NCBI RefSeq assembly: GCF_014202415.1
Contig: NZ_JACHGR010000007.1
Coordinates: 62,001 to 126,000, forward strand
Length of the DNA stretch: 64,000 nt
DNA from: Tolumonas osonensis
Lineage (GTDB): Bacteria; Pseudomonadota; Gammaproteobacteria; Enterobacterales; Aeromonadaceae
Direction: 5' to 3'
Made by a program: the position numbers and the translations under genes. Numbering within the stretch: the stretch's first letter is position 1; each line of letters begins with the position of its first letter. Positions 1 to 10,235 of the stretch are shown in pieces. The notes beneath the pieces are model-generated. The model was not told where the DNA came from. It was given only the letters and a program-made list of their open reading frames with translations, and did not search any database.

Positions 1-2068
1 GAGGCTGTTTCAGACCCAGACGCTCAACCGCCTGCTGGAAGCGTTCACGGTCTTCGGCACGGTCAATCGCATCCGGGCTGGTACCGATGATTGGTACGCC
101 GGCCGCTTCCAGTGCACGGGACAATTTCAGCGGAGTCTGACCACCGTACTGCACGATCACGCCTTTCGGCTGTTCAACGCGCACGATTTCCAGCACGTCT
201 TCCAGTGTTACCGGTTCGAAGTACAGACGATCGGATGTATCGTAGTCGGTAGACACGGTTTCCGGGTTACAGTTAACCATGATGGTTTCGTAACCGTCTT
301 CGCGCAGCGCCAGTGCCGCGTGTACGCAGCAGTAATCGAATTCGATACCCTGACCGATACGGTTCGGACCACCGCCCAGAACAATGATCTTGTCTTTATT
401 GGTCGGCGCTGCTTCACACTCTTCCTCATAGGTAGAGTACATGTACGCAGTGTTGGTCGCGAATTCCGCCGCACAGGTATCAACACGTTTGTAAACCGGC
501 AGCACGTTGTACTGATAACGCAGTGCACGCACTTCGGCTTCTTTCACGTTCAGCAGTTTTGCCAGACGAGCATCCGCGAAACCTTTACGTTTCAGCTTAC
601 GCATGAAGTCGGCATCAATGCCTGACAGACCTTTCGCTGCCACTTCTTTTTCCAGATTCAGCAGATCTTCGATCTGGATCAGGAACCATGGGTCGATTTT
701 GGTATCGTTGAAAATATCTTGCAGTGACATGCCTGAGCGGAAAGCATCAGCCACATACCACAGACGATCCGCACCCGGATTCTGCAGTTCATGACGGATA
801 GTGGCTTTCACATCATCCGCATTTTCGTCGATCACCGGGTCAAAACCGGTTCTGCCGATTTCCAGACCACGCATCGCCTTCTGCAGAGATTCCTGGAAGG
901 TACGACCAATCGCCATGACCTCACCCACCGATTTCATCTGAGTAGTCAGACGATCGTTGGCACCAGCAAATTTCTCGAAGTTGAAACGAGGTACTTTAGT
1001 TACCACGTAGTCGATAGATGGTTCGAAAGACGCTGGGGTTTTACCGCCAGTGATGTCGTTCATCAGCTCATCCAGGGTGTAGCCGATCGCCAGTTTGGCT
1101 GCCACTTTCGCAATCGGGAAACCGGTCGCTTTGGAAGCCAGTGCGGAAGAACGGGATACACGCGGGTTCATCTCGATGATGACCATACGGCCATCATCCG
1201 GGTTGATACCGAACTGTACGTTAGAACCACCAGTCTCAACACCGATTTCACGCAGTACCGCCATCGAGGCGTTACGCATCAGCTGATATTCTTTATCAGT
1301 CAGTGTCTGAGCCGGAGCAACAGTGATGGAGTCACCGGTGTGTACGCCCATCGGGTCAAAGTTTTCGATAGAACAAACGATGATGCAGTTATCGTTACGA
1401 TCACGCACCACTTCCATCTCATACTCTTTCCAGCCGATCAGGGATTCGTCGATCAGCAGCTCTTTGGTTGGCGACAGATCCAGACCGCGCTCACAGATCT
1501 CAACGAATTCTTCCGGGTTGTAAGCGATACCGCCGCCTGAACCACCCATGGTGAAAGAAGGACGGATGATACATGGGAAACCGACTTTCTTCTGAACGTC
1601 CCATGCTTCTTCCATGTTGTGCGCGATACCGGCACGTGGACACTCCAGACCGATAGAACGCATCGCCAGGTCGAAACGGTGACGATCTTCTGCTTTGTCG
1701 ATGGCATCCGCAGTCGCACCGATCATTTCCACGCCGAATTCGGCCAGAACACCGTGACGCTCCAGATCCAGCGCACAGTTCAGTGCAGTCTGACCGCCCA
1801 TGGTAGGCAGCACTGCATCCGGACGCTCTTTTTCGATAATTTTACGCACGACTTCCCAGGTGATTGGCTCGATGTAGGTTGCATCAGCCATTTCCGGGTC
1901 AGTCATGATGGTAGCCGGGTTGGAGTTTACCAGAATAACGCGGTAACCCTCTTCACGCAGCGCTTTACAAGCTTGTGCACCGGAATAGTCGAATTCACAA
2001 GCCTGACCGATCACGATTGGGCCTGCGCCCAGGATCAGAATACTTTTTAAGTCCGTACGTTTTGGCAT
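1..2068 (-). CDS. carB: carbamoyl-phosphate synthase large subunit, partial (C-terminus outside window)
   Basis: Cytoplasmic synthetase subunit that makes carbamoyl phosphate from bicarbonate, ATP and glutamine-derived ammonia for arginine and pyrimidine synthesis. The ATG at 2068 gives [20 protein letters not shown], the usual CarB start. About 689 of the roughly 1,073 residues are inside the window: the whole carboxy-phosphate ATP-grasp half with its glycine-rich FTMGGSGGG loop, the oligomerisation region, and the start of the second ATP-grasp half, including the VDTCAAEF stretch. The missing part (end of the carbamate-phosphorylating half and the allosteric domain) lies beyond base 1. It follows carA by 18 bases, so the two form one operon. 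No internal stop or frameshift was seen. Confidence 0.97.
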   Translation of the reverse strand, partial: MPKRTDLKSILILGAGPIVIGQACEFDYSGAQACKALREEGYRVILVNSNPATIMTDPEMADATYIEPITWEVVRKIIEKERPDAVLPTMGGQTALNCALDLERHGVLAEFGVEMIGATADAIDKAEDRHRFDLAMRSIGLECPRAGIAHNMEEAWDVQKKVGFPCIIRPSFTMGGSGGGIAYNPEEFVEICERGLDLSPTKELLIDESLIGWKEYEMEVVRDRNDNCIIVCSIENFDPMGVHTGDSITVAPAQTLTDKEYQLMRNASMAVLREIGVETGGSNVQFGINPDDGRMVIIEMNPRVSRSSALASKATGFPIAKVAAKLAIGYTLDELMNDITGGKTPASFEPSIDYVVTKVPRFNFEKFAGANDRLTTQMKSVGEVMAIGRTFQESLQKAMRGLEIGRTGFDPVIDENADDVKATIRHELQNPGADRLWYVADAFRSGMSLQDIFNDTKIDPWFLIQIEDLLNLEKEVAAKGLSGIDADFMRKLKRKGFADARLAKLLNVKEAEVRALRYQYNVLPVYKRVDTCAAEFATNTAYMYSTYEEECEAAPTNKDKIIVLGGGPNRIGQGIEFDYCCVHAALALREDGYETIMVNCNPETVSTDYDTSDRLYFEPVTLEDVLEIVRVEQPKGVIVQYGGQTPLKLSRALEAAGVPIIGTSPDAIDRAEDRERFQQAVERLGLKQP

Positions 2069-2086
2069 GTCTCTTACCTATTCCTG

Positions 2087-3217
2087 TTATGCGCGGTATT
2101 GTTTGATCAAATCGATGAAATGGTCGAACAGCGGAGCTGCATCGTGCGGGCCCGGGCTCGCTTCAGGGTGTCCCTGGAAGCTGAACGCTGGCTTGTCGGT
2201 ACGATGAATGCCCTGCAGAGAACCGTCGAACAGTGATTTGTGTGTCGCACGCAGGTTAGCTGGCATGTCGGTATCATCAGCGGCAAAACCGTGGTTCTGG
2301 CTGGTGATCATCACCACATTACGATCCAGATCTTTAACCGGGTGGTTACCACCGTGGTGACCGAATTTCATTTTGATGGTTTTCGCGCCAGACGCCAGCG
2401 CCAGCAGTTGGTGGCCTAAACAGATACCAAATACCGGCAGTTCGGTTTCCAGGAAAGATTTGATCGCGCTGATAGCGTAATCACAAGGCTCCGGATCACC
2501 AGGGCCGTTGGACAGGAACACACCGTCCGGATTCATGGCAAATACGGTTTCAGCCGGGGTTTGCGCCGGAACAACGGTCACGCGGCAGCCACGATCCACC
2601 AGCATACGCAGAATGTTGCGCTTCACACCGAAATCGTAAGCCACAACATGGAACGGATATTCAGCAGGCTTGGTATGGCCTTCACCCAGTTTCCATGAAC
2701 CTTCGGTCCATTCGTAAGCTTCGGTGCAGCTCACTACTTTGGCCAGATCCATGCCTTTCAGGCCCGGGAAGGCTTTGGCTTCCGCCAGTGCTTTCGCTTC
2801 ATCCAGGTTGCTGCCAGTCATGATGCAGCCCGCCTGAGCACCTTTCTCACGCAGAATACGGGTCAGCTTACGGGTATCAATTTCAGCTATACCAACCACA
2901 TTATGCTTTTTCAGATAGTCAGACAGCGTAGCCTGATTACGGAAGTTGGAAGCAACTAATGGCAGATCACGAATGATGAGGCCTTGAGCATGAATATTGG
3001 GAGATTCTTCGTCTTCGGAATTGGTACCGGTGTTACCAATATGGGGATAAGTCAGTGTTACTATTTGGCGGCAATAAGAAGGATCGGTGAGAATTTCCTG
3101 GTATCCCGTCATCGAAGTGTTAAAAACAACTTCCCCGACTGAACAGCCTTCAGCACCAATAGACACACCCTTAAATACCGTCCCATCTTCCAACACTAAC
3201 AGGGCAGAATGAGTCAA
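2087..3217 (-). CDS. carA: carbamoyl-phosphate synthase small (glutaminase) subunit
   Basis: Glutamine amidotransferase subunit of carbamoyl-phosphate synthase. It releases ammonia from glutamine and channels it to CarB. The N-terminal CPSase domain ([18 protein letters not shown]) is followed by a class I GATase domain with the nucleophile in GICLGHQ (about residue 265) and the His/Glu pair in [13 protein letters not shown] place the start at a TTG at 3217 (376 residues) because GGAGG sits five bases upstream and the protein then begins [12 protein letters not shown], like E. coli CarA. The frame is open to another TTG at 3229, but that codon overlaps the ribosome binding site. First gene of carAB, preceded by ArgR-type boxes. 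Confidence 0.97.
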   Translation of the reverse strand: MTHSALLVLEDGTVFKGVSIGAEGCSVGEVVFNTSMTGYQEILTDPSYCRQIVTLTYPHIGNTGTNSEDEESPNIHAQGLIIRDLPLVASNFRNQATLSDYLKKHNVVGIAEIDTRKLTRILREKGAQAGCIMTGSNLDEAKALAEAKAFPGLKGMDLAKVVSCTEAYEWTEGSWKLGEGHTKPAEYPFHVVAYDFGVKRNILRMLVDRGCRVTVVPAQTPAETVFAMNPDGVFLSNGPGDPEPCDYAISAIKSFLETELPVFGICLGHQLLALASGAKTIKMKFGHHGGNHPVKDLDRNVVMITSQNHGFAADDTDMPANLRATHKSLFDGSLQGIHRTDKPAFSFQGHPEASPGPHDAAPLFDHFIDLIKQYRA

Positions 3218-3227
3218 GACGACCTCC
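3215..3227 (-). promoter_or_regulatory. carA ribosome binding site and UUG start
   Basis: GGAGG at 3227-3223 (minus strand), a five-base spacer, then TTG at 3217-3215. No in-frame ATG lies near the conserved N-terminus, so a UUG start is the best reading. From memory, E. coli carA is also described as starting at UUG. Confidence 0.75.
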
Positions 3228-3403
3228 AAGTCATTAAATTTATGCTTGTACCCCCAGCAGTCTGTTTCCTGCGCACTGAAGGGGTGATTTTATTGCCTGA
3301 AGTCTTTTGTTTAGCTAAAAACGCCGTTTTACAAACTAACCCCAGGCAAATTGACGGCATTCTACATGAAATAAGTTAAGAAGCCAACATCAGGAAAAAT
3401 CAA

Positions 3404-3442
3404 AATGAAAAATCATGCATGAGATAAGCATAAAATATCAAT
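3404..3442 (-). promoter_or_regulatory. tandem ARG boxes overlapping the carAB promoter
   Basis: Two imperfect 14-base palindromic cores, TGAAAAATCATGCA (3406-3419) and AGCATAAAATATCA (3427-3440), lie 21 bases apart. This is the spacing of two 18-base ARG boxes separated by 3 bases. Against TGAATWWWWATTCA they match at 11 and 10 of 14 positions. On the minus strand TTGATA (3441-3436) and CATGAT (3417-3412), 18 bases apart, form a plausible -35/-10 pair inside the boxes. This resembles the arginine-repressed P2 promoter of E. coli carAB. Inferred from pattern only. Confidence 0.6.
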
Positions 3443-3595
3443 AAATAGCAAAACCAGGGTTTTATCTAAAAATCAGCCTTATAAAAAAGGCAATTAGACA
3501 AAAAAATGAAGCCAAATGCGTATAAACACACAAAAATAGAAGGTGAAGGCCTAAAATCAAGGCCTTTCTTGATATGGAAAAATCAGGCAACAGAT
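3443..3595. other. AT-rich intergenic DNA between dapB and the carAB promoter
   Basis: No credible ORF. With the 3218-3403 leader it makes up the roughly 400-base gap between carA and dapB. It contains a 7-base inverted repeat (AAGGCCT, 3546-3552 and 3560-3566) with a 7-base loop and only a short T-rich flank. A second upstream carAB promoter could lie here, but I see no clear PurR or pyrimidine-responsive element. Confidence 0.5.
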
Positions 3596-4486
<891 letters not shown>

Positions 4487-4494
4487 TCAGATAC

Positions 4495-4521
4495 AAAAAA
4501 GGCCAGATGACTGGCCTTTTT
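4495..4521 (-). terminator. intrinsic terminator after fklB
   Basis: AAAAAGGCCAG / CTGGCCTTTTT with a four-base ATGA loop, immediately after the fklB stop (4527). The A and T tracts on both sides let it work in either direction. Confidence 0.9.
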
Positions 4522-4526
4522 CCGGC

Positions 4527-5141
4527 TTACGCCAATACGTTCAGTAATTCTACTTCAAAAACCAGCGTTGAGAACGGTGGAATTGAACCAGCGCCACGCT
4601 CACCGTAGGCCAGATTGTGCGGAATGAAGAGTTTCCACTTCGCGCCTTCTGACATCAGCTGCAGTGCTTCAACCCAGCCAGCGATCACGCCGCCAACCGG
4701 GAATTCAGCTGGCTGGCCACGCTGAACAGAGCTGTCGAACACCTGGCCATCGGTGAAAGTACCGTGGTAGTGAACACGAACCTTGTCGGAAGCCGCAGGC
4801 TGTTTGCCTGAACCTGCCACCAGCACTTCGTATTGCAGACCAGACTCGGTCACTTTCACTTCAGGGCGTTTTGCGTTTTCAACCAGGAATTCAGCACCTG
4901 CCGCTTTCATGGTTTCAGCGCGTTTGGCTTCTTCAGCCGCCATTGTTTCATTCAGAATGCGGAATGCTTCGCCAATCTGTTCATGAGAAACAGCAAATGG
5001 TGCATTGTTGATTGCATCTTCAATGCCCTGGAAGACAGCAGATAATTCAAAACCTTCAAATGACTGTTCTGACAATTGCTGACCGATCTGACGGCCAATA
5101 CCGTAGCAAGCTTGCTGTCCGGTTGTTTCAAATTTAGACAT
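4527..5141 (-). CDS. fklB: FKBP-type peptidyl-prolyl cis-trans isomerase (FKBP22 type)
   Basis: Proline isomerase and folding helper of the FklB/Mip group. Residues 1 to about 85 form the helical dimerisation domain (GIGRQIGQQL near the start). The rest is an FKBP domain with the conserved VRVHYHGTFTDGQVFDSS and VGGVIAGWVEALQLM stretches. No signal peptide, so probably cytoplasmic like E. coli FklB (206 residues; here 204). The ATG at 5141 has GGAG five bases upstream; a GTG two codons earlier overlaps that site. Single-gene unit, since terminators lie on its 3' side and after dapB. Confidence 0.93.
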   Translation of the reverse strand: MSKFETTGQQACYGIGRQIGQQLSEQSFEGFELSAVFQGIEDAINNAPFAVSHEQIGEAFRILNETMAAEEAKRAETMKAAGAEFLVENAKRPEVKVTESGLQYEVLVAGSGKQPAASDKVRVHYHGTFTDGQVFDSSVQRGQPAEFPVGGVIAGWVEALQLMSEGAKWKLFIPHNLAYGERGAGSIPPFSTLVFEVELLNVLA

Positions 5142-5201
5142 AACCACTCCGCGATTAATTCAAAGCGCGCATGTTAACAGACATGCAACCTTTTCAGAAC
5201 C

Positions 5202-6005
5202 CTATCCGGCACATTGCGGACGAACTCCACCGGCTTTTGCCTGTTCATATACCGGCTGGACCTGAGGGAGTATGGCATTCAACTGTTTGATACGGGTCTG
5301 ATCAGACGGGTGAGTCGATAATATCTCGAGCGGCTGATTCCCTTTGCCATTCGCCGCCATGCTGTACCAGAGATTGACCGACTCCTGCGGATTAAATCCA
5401 GCCATCGCCATCAGTTGCATGCCCAGCACATCGGCCTCGGTTTCATGCGCCCGGCTGTATGGCATCAATACCCCGTACTGAACCCCCAGCCCTAATGCGG
5501 CCATTGCCGGTGCCCGGGTAGTTGTATTTTGCAGAACCTGATCGGCTGCTGCCATTCCGATATTCGCCACCTGACTTTGTGACAGGCGTTCGTTGGAGTG
5601 CTGCGCCAGCACATGGGATACTTCATGGCTGATAACCGCGGCCAGTTGATCCTGGTTTTTCGCTACTTTCAGCAGGCCGGTATAAACCCCGATACGGCCG
5701 CCGGGCAAGGCAAAGGCGTTCACATCATCAGAATCGAAGACGACCACTTCCCACTGCCCCGGATTATTAGCTGCAAACTGTGCCGGAATCACCCGGGTGA
5801 CTGCTTGCGCGACACACTGCACATATTGATTCTGGCGCGGATCCATCGAGACTTTTTCTTTTTGTTTTATCTGCTGAAAGGAAGATAGCCCCATTTGCGA
5901 AATATCATTATTTCCCATTAACAACAATTGTTTACGCCCGGTTGGAGAAACAGCACAGGCAGTCAGTAAACAAAGTGCAACAGCAGAAACCCATCTTTTT
6001 TTCAT
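5202..6005 (-). CDS. M48-family lipoprotein metalloprotease (LoiP/BepA-like)
   Basis: Predicted zinc peptidase attached to an outer or inner membrane by a lipid anchor. The true start is the ATG at 6005, giving MKKRWVSAVALCLLTAC with a lipobox and Cys17 as the lipidation site; upstream codons in the frame are not convincing. The zinc motif HEVSH is at residues 127-131, followed by the HETEAD segment near 187-192 that supplies the third ligand. 267 residues. Related small M48 lipoproteins in E. coli (LoiP, YcaL) act in envelope protein quality control, but the N-terminal part (TGRKQLLLM) differs, so I give no symbol. Divergent from the acyltransferase fusion at 6208. Confidence 0.9.
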   Translation of the reverse strand: MKKRWVSAVALCLLTACAVSPTGRKQLLLMGNNDISQMGLSSFQQIKQKEKVSMDPRQNQYVQCVAQAVTRVIPAQFAANNPGQWEVVVFDSDDVNAFALPGGRIGVYTGLLKVAKNQDQLAAVISHEVSHVLAQHSNERLSQSQVANIGMAAADQVLQNTTTRAPAMAALGLGVQYGVLMPYSRAHETEADVLGMQLMAMAGFNPQESVNLWYSMAANGKGNQPLEILSTHPSDQTRIKQLNAILPQVQPVYEQAKAGGVRPQCAG

Positions 6006-6207
6006 ATAAGCCCCGAACTCACACAGGATTGGTAAAATCGTGTAAATCTTAGAGCATCGGCGGGATAACACAACACCCCTCACGGGCGCAGAAATAAAGA
6101 TATTTTCTCTCGTTTGTCCGGCTGTCATCAAAACGTCAAGCAACCGCCACAGAAGCTTCATTACACCAGTCAAAAATCAGGTTGCCCGGATTACATGGAG
6201 TTGCCTG

Positions 6208-7935
6208 ATGTTTACTGTCGATGAATTACTTTCGGCCCACACTTCCAAACCAGTTCCGCGCTGGTACAAACCCTTCCTCCGCTACCTGCTGTGTGAGAAA
6301 GAATTTCAGCGTTTCGGAGAGCGTTATCCGAATCTGCATGGACTGGATTTCATTGAGCAGGCGCTGCGTTACTTATCCTTTGCCTGTGATGTGTGTGAAG
6401 ATGAGCTGGAGCATATTCCGGCTCAGGGACCTGTCGTCATCGTCGCCAATCATCCGATAGGCTCGCTGGATGGCCTGGCATTACTGCAGATCATTTCCCG
6501 TGTCCGCAGTGACGTGAAAATCATCGCCAATCAGCTGCTTAAACAGATCAAGCCACTGGAAGGTTTATTACTGCCGGTTGATAACATGAACGGCAATACG
6601 CCGCGTCAGCAAATCTCCGCCATCCATGATCATCTGAGCAAAAACGGCGCACTCATTGTGTTTCCTGCCGGTGAGGTTTCACGCCTGCATCTGCACGGTG
6701 TCCGCGACGGCAAATGGAATCATGGATTCCTCCGGTTAGCCAGCCAGCACCGGGCGCCCATTGTCCCGGTTCATCTCTCCGGTCATAACACCTGGCTGTT
6801 CTATGGTGCCTCTTTATTATGCAAACCGCTGTCAACGTTGCTGCTGGTGCGCGAAATGATGTATCAGCGCAAGGGGAATATAAAGGTGCGTATCGGTGCC
6901 CGCATCCCGTTTAACGAGTGGTCAAAATTGCCTGTCAGCGGTAAGGCACTGGCCAGATTATTCCGTAAACACCTTTACCGGCTAGGCAAAGGCAAGAGCG
7001 GCATTCTGACGACCGAAGCACCGATTGCCCTGGCCGAAGACAGAGTCAAACTGAAAAAAGCCGTTGAAAGCTGTAAAGCGCTGGGCACAACGCCGGACGG
7101 CAAACAGATTTATCTCTACCGCCGGGATCAGGCCCCCTCCTCTGTTATTCTGAAAGAACTGGGCCGGTTACGCGAAATTGCTTTCCGTGCGGTCGGCGAA
7201 GGCACTGGCCAGCGCCGTGATCTCGATGCGTTTGATGATGATTACTATCATTTGTTGTTATGGGACAACAATGAGCTGGAAATTGTAGGCGCTTATCGTC
7301 TCATGCCGACCCGCGAACAGCTGGATCGCAAAGGCCGCGAGGGACTGTATAGCTATAGTCTGTTTCATTACGACACCGCGATGACGCATATTCTCGATCA
7401 GGGTATCGAGCTTGGCCGCAGTTTTATTCAACCGCGCTACTGGGGCAAGCGCAGTCTGGATTATCTGTGGCAGGGTATCGGCGCATTTCTGGCGCAGCAT
7501 CCGCAATACCGTTACCTGTTCGGTCCTGTCTCCATCTCCGCCAGTCTGCCCATGCCGGGCCGCGATCTGCTGGTGGCCTTCTACAAACTGCATTTCAGCC
7601 CACGCTGGCCTCTGGCTCGCTCACGTCAGCCCTATGCCAATGGTTCACTGGATATTGCCAGCCAGTTTACCGGTCAAGACTATCAGCAGGACTTAACCAT
7701 TCTGAAATCCATGCTGGATAATCTCGGCTGTGGTATCCCGACTTTATATAAGCAGTATTCCGAATTGTGCGAACCGGGCGGTGTGCAATTCCTGGATTTC
7801 GGGATCGATCCGGATTTTGGTAACTGTGTCGATGGTCTGGTGCTGGTGGATGTTCATAAAATGAAACAGAACAAACGCCAGCGTTATATCGGTTGTCATC
7901 AGACGAACCGTGACGTGACTTCTGCCAGCGCGTAA
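6208..7935 (+). CDS. PlsC acyltransferase - GNAT (OlsB-like) fusion, putative ornithine-lipid synthase
   Basis: Two-domain protein of 575 residues. Residues about 60-250 are a lysophospholipid acyltransferase domain with NHPIGSLD (81-88, the HX4D catalytic motif) and FPAGEVSR (152-159). Residues about 310-480 match the acetyltransferase-5/OlsB type of GNAT fold, starting around LREIAFRAVGEGTGQRRDLD. The order OlsA-like then OlsB-like is that of OlsF, described in Serratia and Flavobacterium as making ornithine lipids in one polypeptide. Automatic annotation often calls such proteins hemolysin. Start at 6208 with GGAG about eight bases upstream. It stands alone between divergent M48 and convergent glk. 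The lipid product is inferred, not shown. Confidence 0.8.
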   Translation: MFTVDELLSAHTSKPVPRWYKPFLRYLLCEKEFQRFGERYPNLHGLDFIEQALRYLSFACDVCEDELEHIPAQGPVVIVANHPIGSLDGLALLQIISRVRSDVKIIANQLLKQIKPLEGLLLPVDNMNGNTPRQQISAIHDHLSKNGALIVFPAGEVSRLHLHGVRDGKWNHGFLRLASQHRAPIVPVHLSGHNTWLFYGASLLCKPLSTLLLVREMMYQRKGNIKVRIGARIPFNEWSKLPVSGKALARLFRKHLYRLGKGKSGILTTEAPIALAEDRVKLKKAVESCKALGTTPDGKQIYLYRRDQAPSSVILKELGRLREIAFRAVGEGTGQRRDLDAFDDDYYHLLLWDNNELEIVGAYRLMPTREQLDRKGREGLYSYSLFHYDTAMTHILDQGIELGRSFIQPRYWGKRSLDYLWQGIGAFLAQHPQYRYLFGPVSISASLPMPGRDLLVAFYKLHFSPRWPLARSRQPYANGSLDIASQFTGQDYQQDLTILKSMLDNLGCGIPTLYKQYSELCEPGGVQFLDFGIDPDFGNCVDGLVLVDVHKMKQNKRQRYIGCHQTNRDVTSASA

Positions 7936-7961
7936 CATCTTTTTTACGATTGATGGAAAAG

Positions 7962-7986
7962 AAAACGCCCCGGGATCGGGGCGTTT
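7962..7986. terminator. bidirectional terminator between the acyltransferase fusion and glk
   Basis: Stem AACGCCCCG / CGGGGCGTT with a GGAT loop, flanked by AAAA on the left and TTTGTTT on the right. It lies between two convergent genes and can serve both. Confidence 0.9.
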
Positions 7987-8005
7987 GTTTGTACGTAAGC
8001 CAGGC

Positions 8006-8971
8006 TCAGAGTTTGTAACCCAGTTTCTGACGTAAGTAAGCACCAGAACCCAGCAGGCCCGGTTGTTCGTGGGTGATCAAAAATACCGGAATAGGTTCCA
8101 GATAAGAGTGGAAACGGCCTTTATCTTCAAAAGCAACACGGAAACCTGACGCTTTAAAGAACTCCAGGAAACGCGGCACGATGCCACCCGCAATATAGAC
8201 ACCACCGAAGGTACCCAGATTCAGCGCCAGATCACCACCAAAGCGGCCCATCAGGACACAGAACAGACTCAGCGCACGACGACAGTCTGTATCTTCATCG
8301 GCCAGTGCACGTTCGGTAATGTCTTTCGGTTGCAGATTTTCCGGTACGCGATCATCCGCCTTGACCAGACCACGATAGATGTTGACCAGACCCGGACCGG
8401 ATAACAGACGTTCTGCCGATACGTGGCCTAATTCTTCACGCAGCACTTCCAGCACCATCACTTCTTCCGGGCTGTTTGGTGCGAAATCGACGTGACCACC
8501 CTCGCCCGGCAGGCTCATCCACGCGTCGCCGGTATGCACCAGATGCGCAACACCCAGACCTGTACCTGCACCATATACGGCAATCGGCTTGCCCTCTTGC
8601 GGCACTTCACCACCGAACTGGATTCGATCTTCATCTTTCAGTGCAGGAATAGCCATCGAAATAGCAGTAAAGTCATTGATGATGGAAAGATGTTCCAGAC
8701 CCAGATTCTGCTGCATTTCGCTTTGAGAGAATGCCCAAGTATGGTTGGTCATTGCCACCCAGTCGCCTGTGATCGGACAGGCAATTGCAATACACGCACT
8801 GGCGACTTTAGAGGCCGTTTCTTCCAGATATACCCGAATAACCGCTTCAAGAGACGGATATTCCGCGCCGGAATAGTTTTTGATGTGCGATAAACTGCCA
8901 TCCTGCAAACTACATAATGCCAGACGCGCGTTTGTACCCCCAACATCGCCCACCAGAACCTGTTCAGCCAT
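8006..8971 (-). CDS. glk: glucokinase
   Basis: Cytoplasmic ATP-dependent glucose kinase of the bacterial Glk family. The N-terminal phosphate loop [12 protein letters not shown] (from residue 8) is diagnostic. GAGTGLG near the middle and GGIVPRF in the C-terminal half fit the family. Starting at the ATG at 8971 gives 321 residues, the same length as E. coli Glk. The frame is open to 8992, and the next ATG (8974) is too close to the GGGGAG site. It is divergent from hexR, and their shared 240-base upstream region carries palindromes that may bind HexR. It would phosphorylate the glucose released by the sucrose hydrolase encoded at 14266. Confidence 0.96.
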   Translation of the reverse strand: MAEQVLVGDVGGTNARLALCSLQDGSLSHIKNYSGAEYPSLEAVIRVYLEETASKVASACIAIACPITGDWVAMTNHTWAFSQSEMQQNLGLEHLSIINDFTAISMAIPALKDEDRIQFGGEVPQEGKPIAVYGAGTGLGVAHLVHTGDAWMSLPGEGGHVDFAPNSPEEVMVLEVLREELGHVSAERLLSGPGLVNIYRGLVKADDRVPENLQPKDITERALADEDTDCRRALSLFCVLMGRFGGDLALNLGTFGGVYIAGGIVPRFLEFFKASGFRVAFEDKGRFHSYLEPIPVFLITHEQPGLLGSGAYLRQKLGYKL

Positions 8972-9106
8972 CATTTTCTCCCCAGAAATCACCTGATATC
9001 AAAGTATAAATAGAGCTTCAGTAGTCTACTTTCAATAGCACACAGTCTACCTAGTGTCTGATCGAGAAAACGCCAGACAGATCACAGCATCAGTGTTTTG
9101 ATCAAC

Positions 9107-9130
9107 AAATGTAGTTTTTTTCCTACATTT
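9107..9130. promoter_or_regulatory. palindrome in the glk-hexR divergent region, candidate HexR operator
   Basis: AAATGTAG (9107-9114) and CTACATTT (9123-9130) are exact inverted repeats separated by eight bases. The TGTAG...CTACA core resembles the TGTA-N-TACA type site reported for gammaproteobacterial HexR. A second, shorter palindrome (TTGATCAA within TGTTTTGATCAACA) lies about 15 bases to the left. Placement between glk and hexR fits autoregulation. Confidence 0.5.
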
Positions 9131-9152
9131 TGCTGTCTATGATAACTTTATC

Positions 9153-9175
9153 TGTTACCTTTAACATTAGTAACA
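9153..9175. promoter_or_regulatory. inverted repeat upstream of hexR
   Basis: TGTTAC (9153-9158) and GTAACA (9170-9175) with an 11-base AT-rich spacer, about 40 bases before the hexR start. Position is consistent with an operator near the hexR promoter. The regulator is not identifiable from sequence. Confidence 0.35.
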
Positions 9176-9214
9176 ACTAACCAACATTCTTCGCTGCGAG
9201 CTGGATCACTAAGC

Positions 9215-10066
9215 ATGAATACACTGGAAAAAATCACGAAGCATCTGGAACATTTCAGTAAATCAGAGCGCAAGGTTGCCGAAGTGATTCTGAGTTCGCC
9301 ACAGGTCGCGATTCATTCCAGCATTGCGGCCCTGGCAAAGATGGCGGATGTCAGCGAGCCGACAGTGAACCGTTTCTGTCGCCGGCTTGATACCAAGGGT
9401 TTCCCTGATTTCAAACTGCATCTGGCACAAAGTCTGGCGAACGGCACCCCCTACGTGAACCTGCATGTAGAAGAAAACGACACGCCGGATGAATATACTG
9501 CCAAGATATTCGAATCCACTATCGCCTGTCTGGAAGTTGCCAAAAACAGCCTGGATTCCGCAGCCGTGAACCGCTGTGTCGACTTGCTGACACAAGCGAA
9601 GAAGATTTCCTTCTTTGGTCTGGGCGCATCATCCTCCGTTGCGCATGATGCATTGAATAAATTCTTCCGGTTCAACATTCCGGTCGTTTGCTTTGATGAC
9701 ATTGTCATGATGCGCATGAGCTGTATTAACAGCAGTGATGGTGATGTTGTAGTTCTGATTTCCCATACCGGCCGCACCAAGGCGCTGGTCGAAATTGCGG
9801 CATTGGCTCGCCATAATGATGCAACCGTCATCGGTATTACCGCTCAGGATTCTCCTTTGGCCAAACAGTGCAATCTGGTGTTATCGATGGATGTGCCTGA
9901 AGATACAGATGTTTATCTGCCGATGGCGTCCCGGATTGCCCAGTTAGCCCTGATTGATGTGCTGGCTACCGGCTTCACATTGCGTCGCGGAGCGAAATTT
10001 CGTGAAAATTTGAAGAAGGTCAAAGAAGGAATAAAAGATTCCCGCTTTGAGTCATTGCACCAGTGA
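9215..10066 (+). CDS. hexR: HexR, RpiR-family transcriptional regulator of central carbon metabolism
   Basis: DNA-binding regulator, 283 residues. Residues 1-77 are the RpiR helix-turn-helix domain (SERKVAEVILSSP, SEPTVNRFCRRL). Residues about 120-255 are a SIS sugar-phosphate-binding domain with GLGASSSVAHDA and SHTGRTKALVEIA. HexR responds to 2-keto-3-deoxy-6-phosphogluconate and controls Entner-Doudoroff and glycolytic genes in gammaproteobacteria. Its position immediately before pykA and divergent to glk is the arrangement expected of a local regulator of both. Start at 9215 has only weak Shine-Dalgarno pairing. Confidence 0.93.
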   Translation: MNTLEKITKHLEHFSKSERKVAEVILSSPQVAIHSSIAALAKMADVSEPTVNRFCRRLDTKGFPDFKLHLAQSLANGTPYVNLHVEENDTPDEYTAKIFESTIACLEVAKNSLDSAAVNRCVDLLTQAKKISFFGLGASSSVAHDALNKFFRFNIPVVCFDDIVMMRMSCINSSDGDVVVLISHTGRTKALVEIAALARHNDATVIGITAQDSPLAKQCNLVLSMDVPEDTDVYLPMASRIAQLALIDVLATGFTLRRGAKFRENLKKVKEGIKDSRFESLHQ

Positions 10067-10131
10067 AATCATTTACCCTAGCCCCCATCATCACACCAAG
10101 CGTGATCATAGAAATGACTCCGTCGGTCTGT

Positions 10132-10152
10132 AATGTTCCCGCAAATAACATT
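10132..10152. promoter_or_regulatory. inverted repeat upstream of pykA
   Basis: AATGTT (10132-10137) and AACATT (10147-10152) with a nine-base spacer, in the 169-base gap between hexR and pykA. It may be a regulator site for pykA, possibly HexR, but it differs from the palindrome before hexR. Confidence 0.3.
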
Positions 10153-10235
10153 CTCGCACGTTTATTGCAGGCCGCTTTCAAATCAATTTCTGTTTTTGTT
10201 ATCTATCAATTTATAACTAACTCATGGAGCTGAAG

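Noticed and set aside
791-1540. 249-codon plus-strand frame opposite carB
   Set aside because: Antisense shadow of a conserved gene. The Arg/His-rich translation is typical of reversed coding sequence.
3546-3566. Short hairpin in the dapB-carA gap as a terminator
   Set aside because: No gene ends there on either strand, and the T-run is short and broken.
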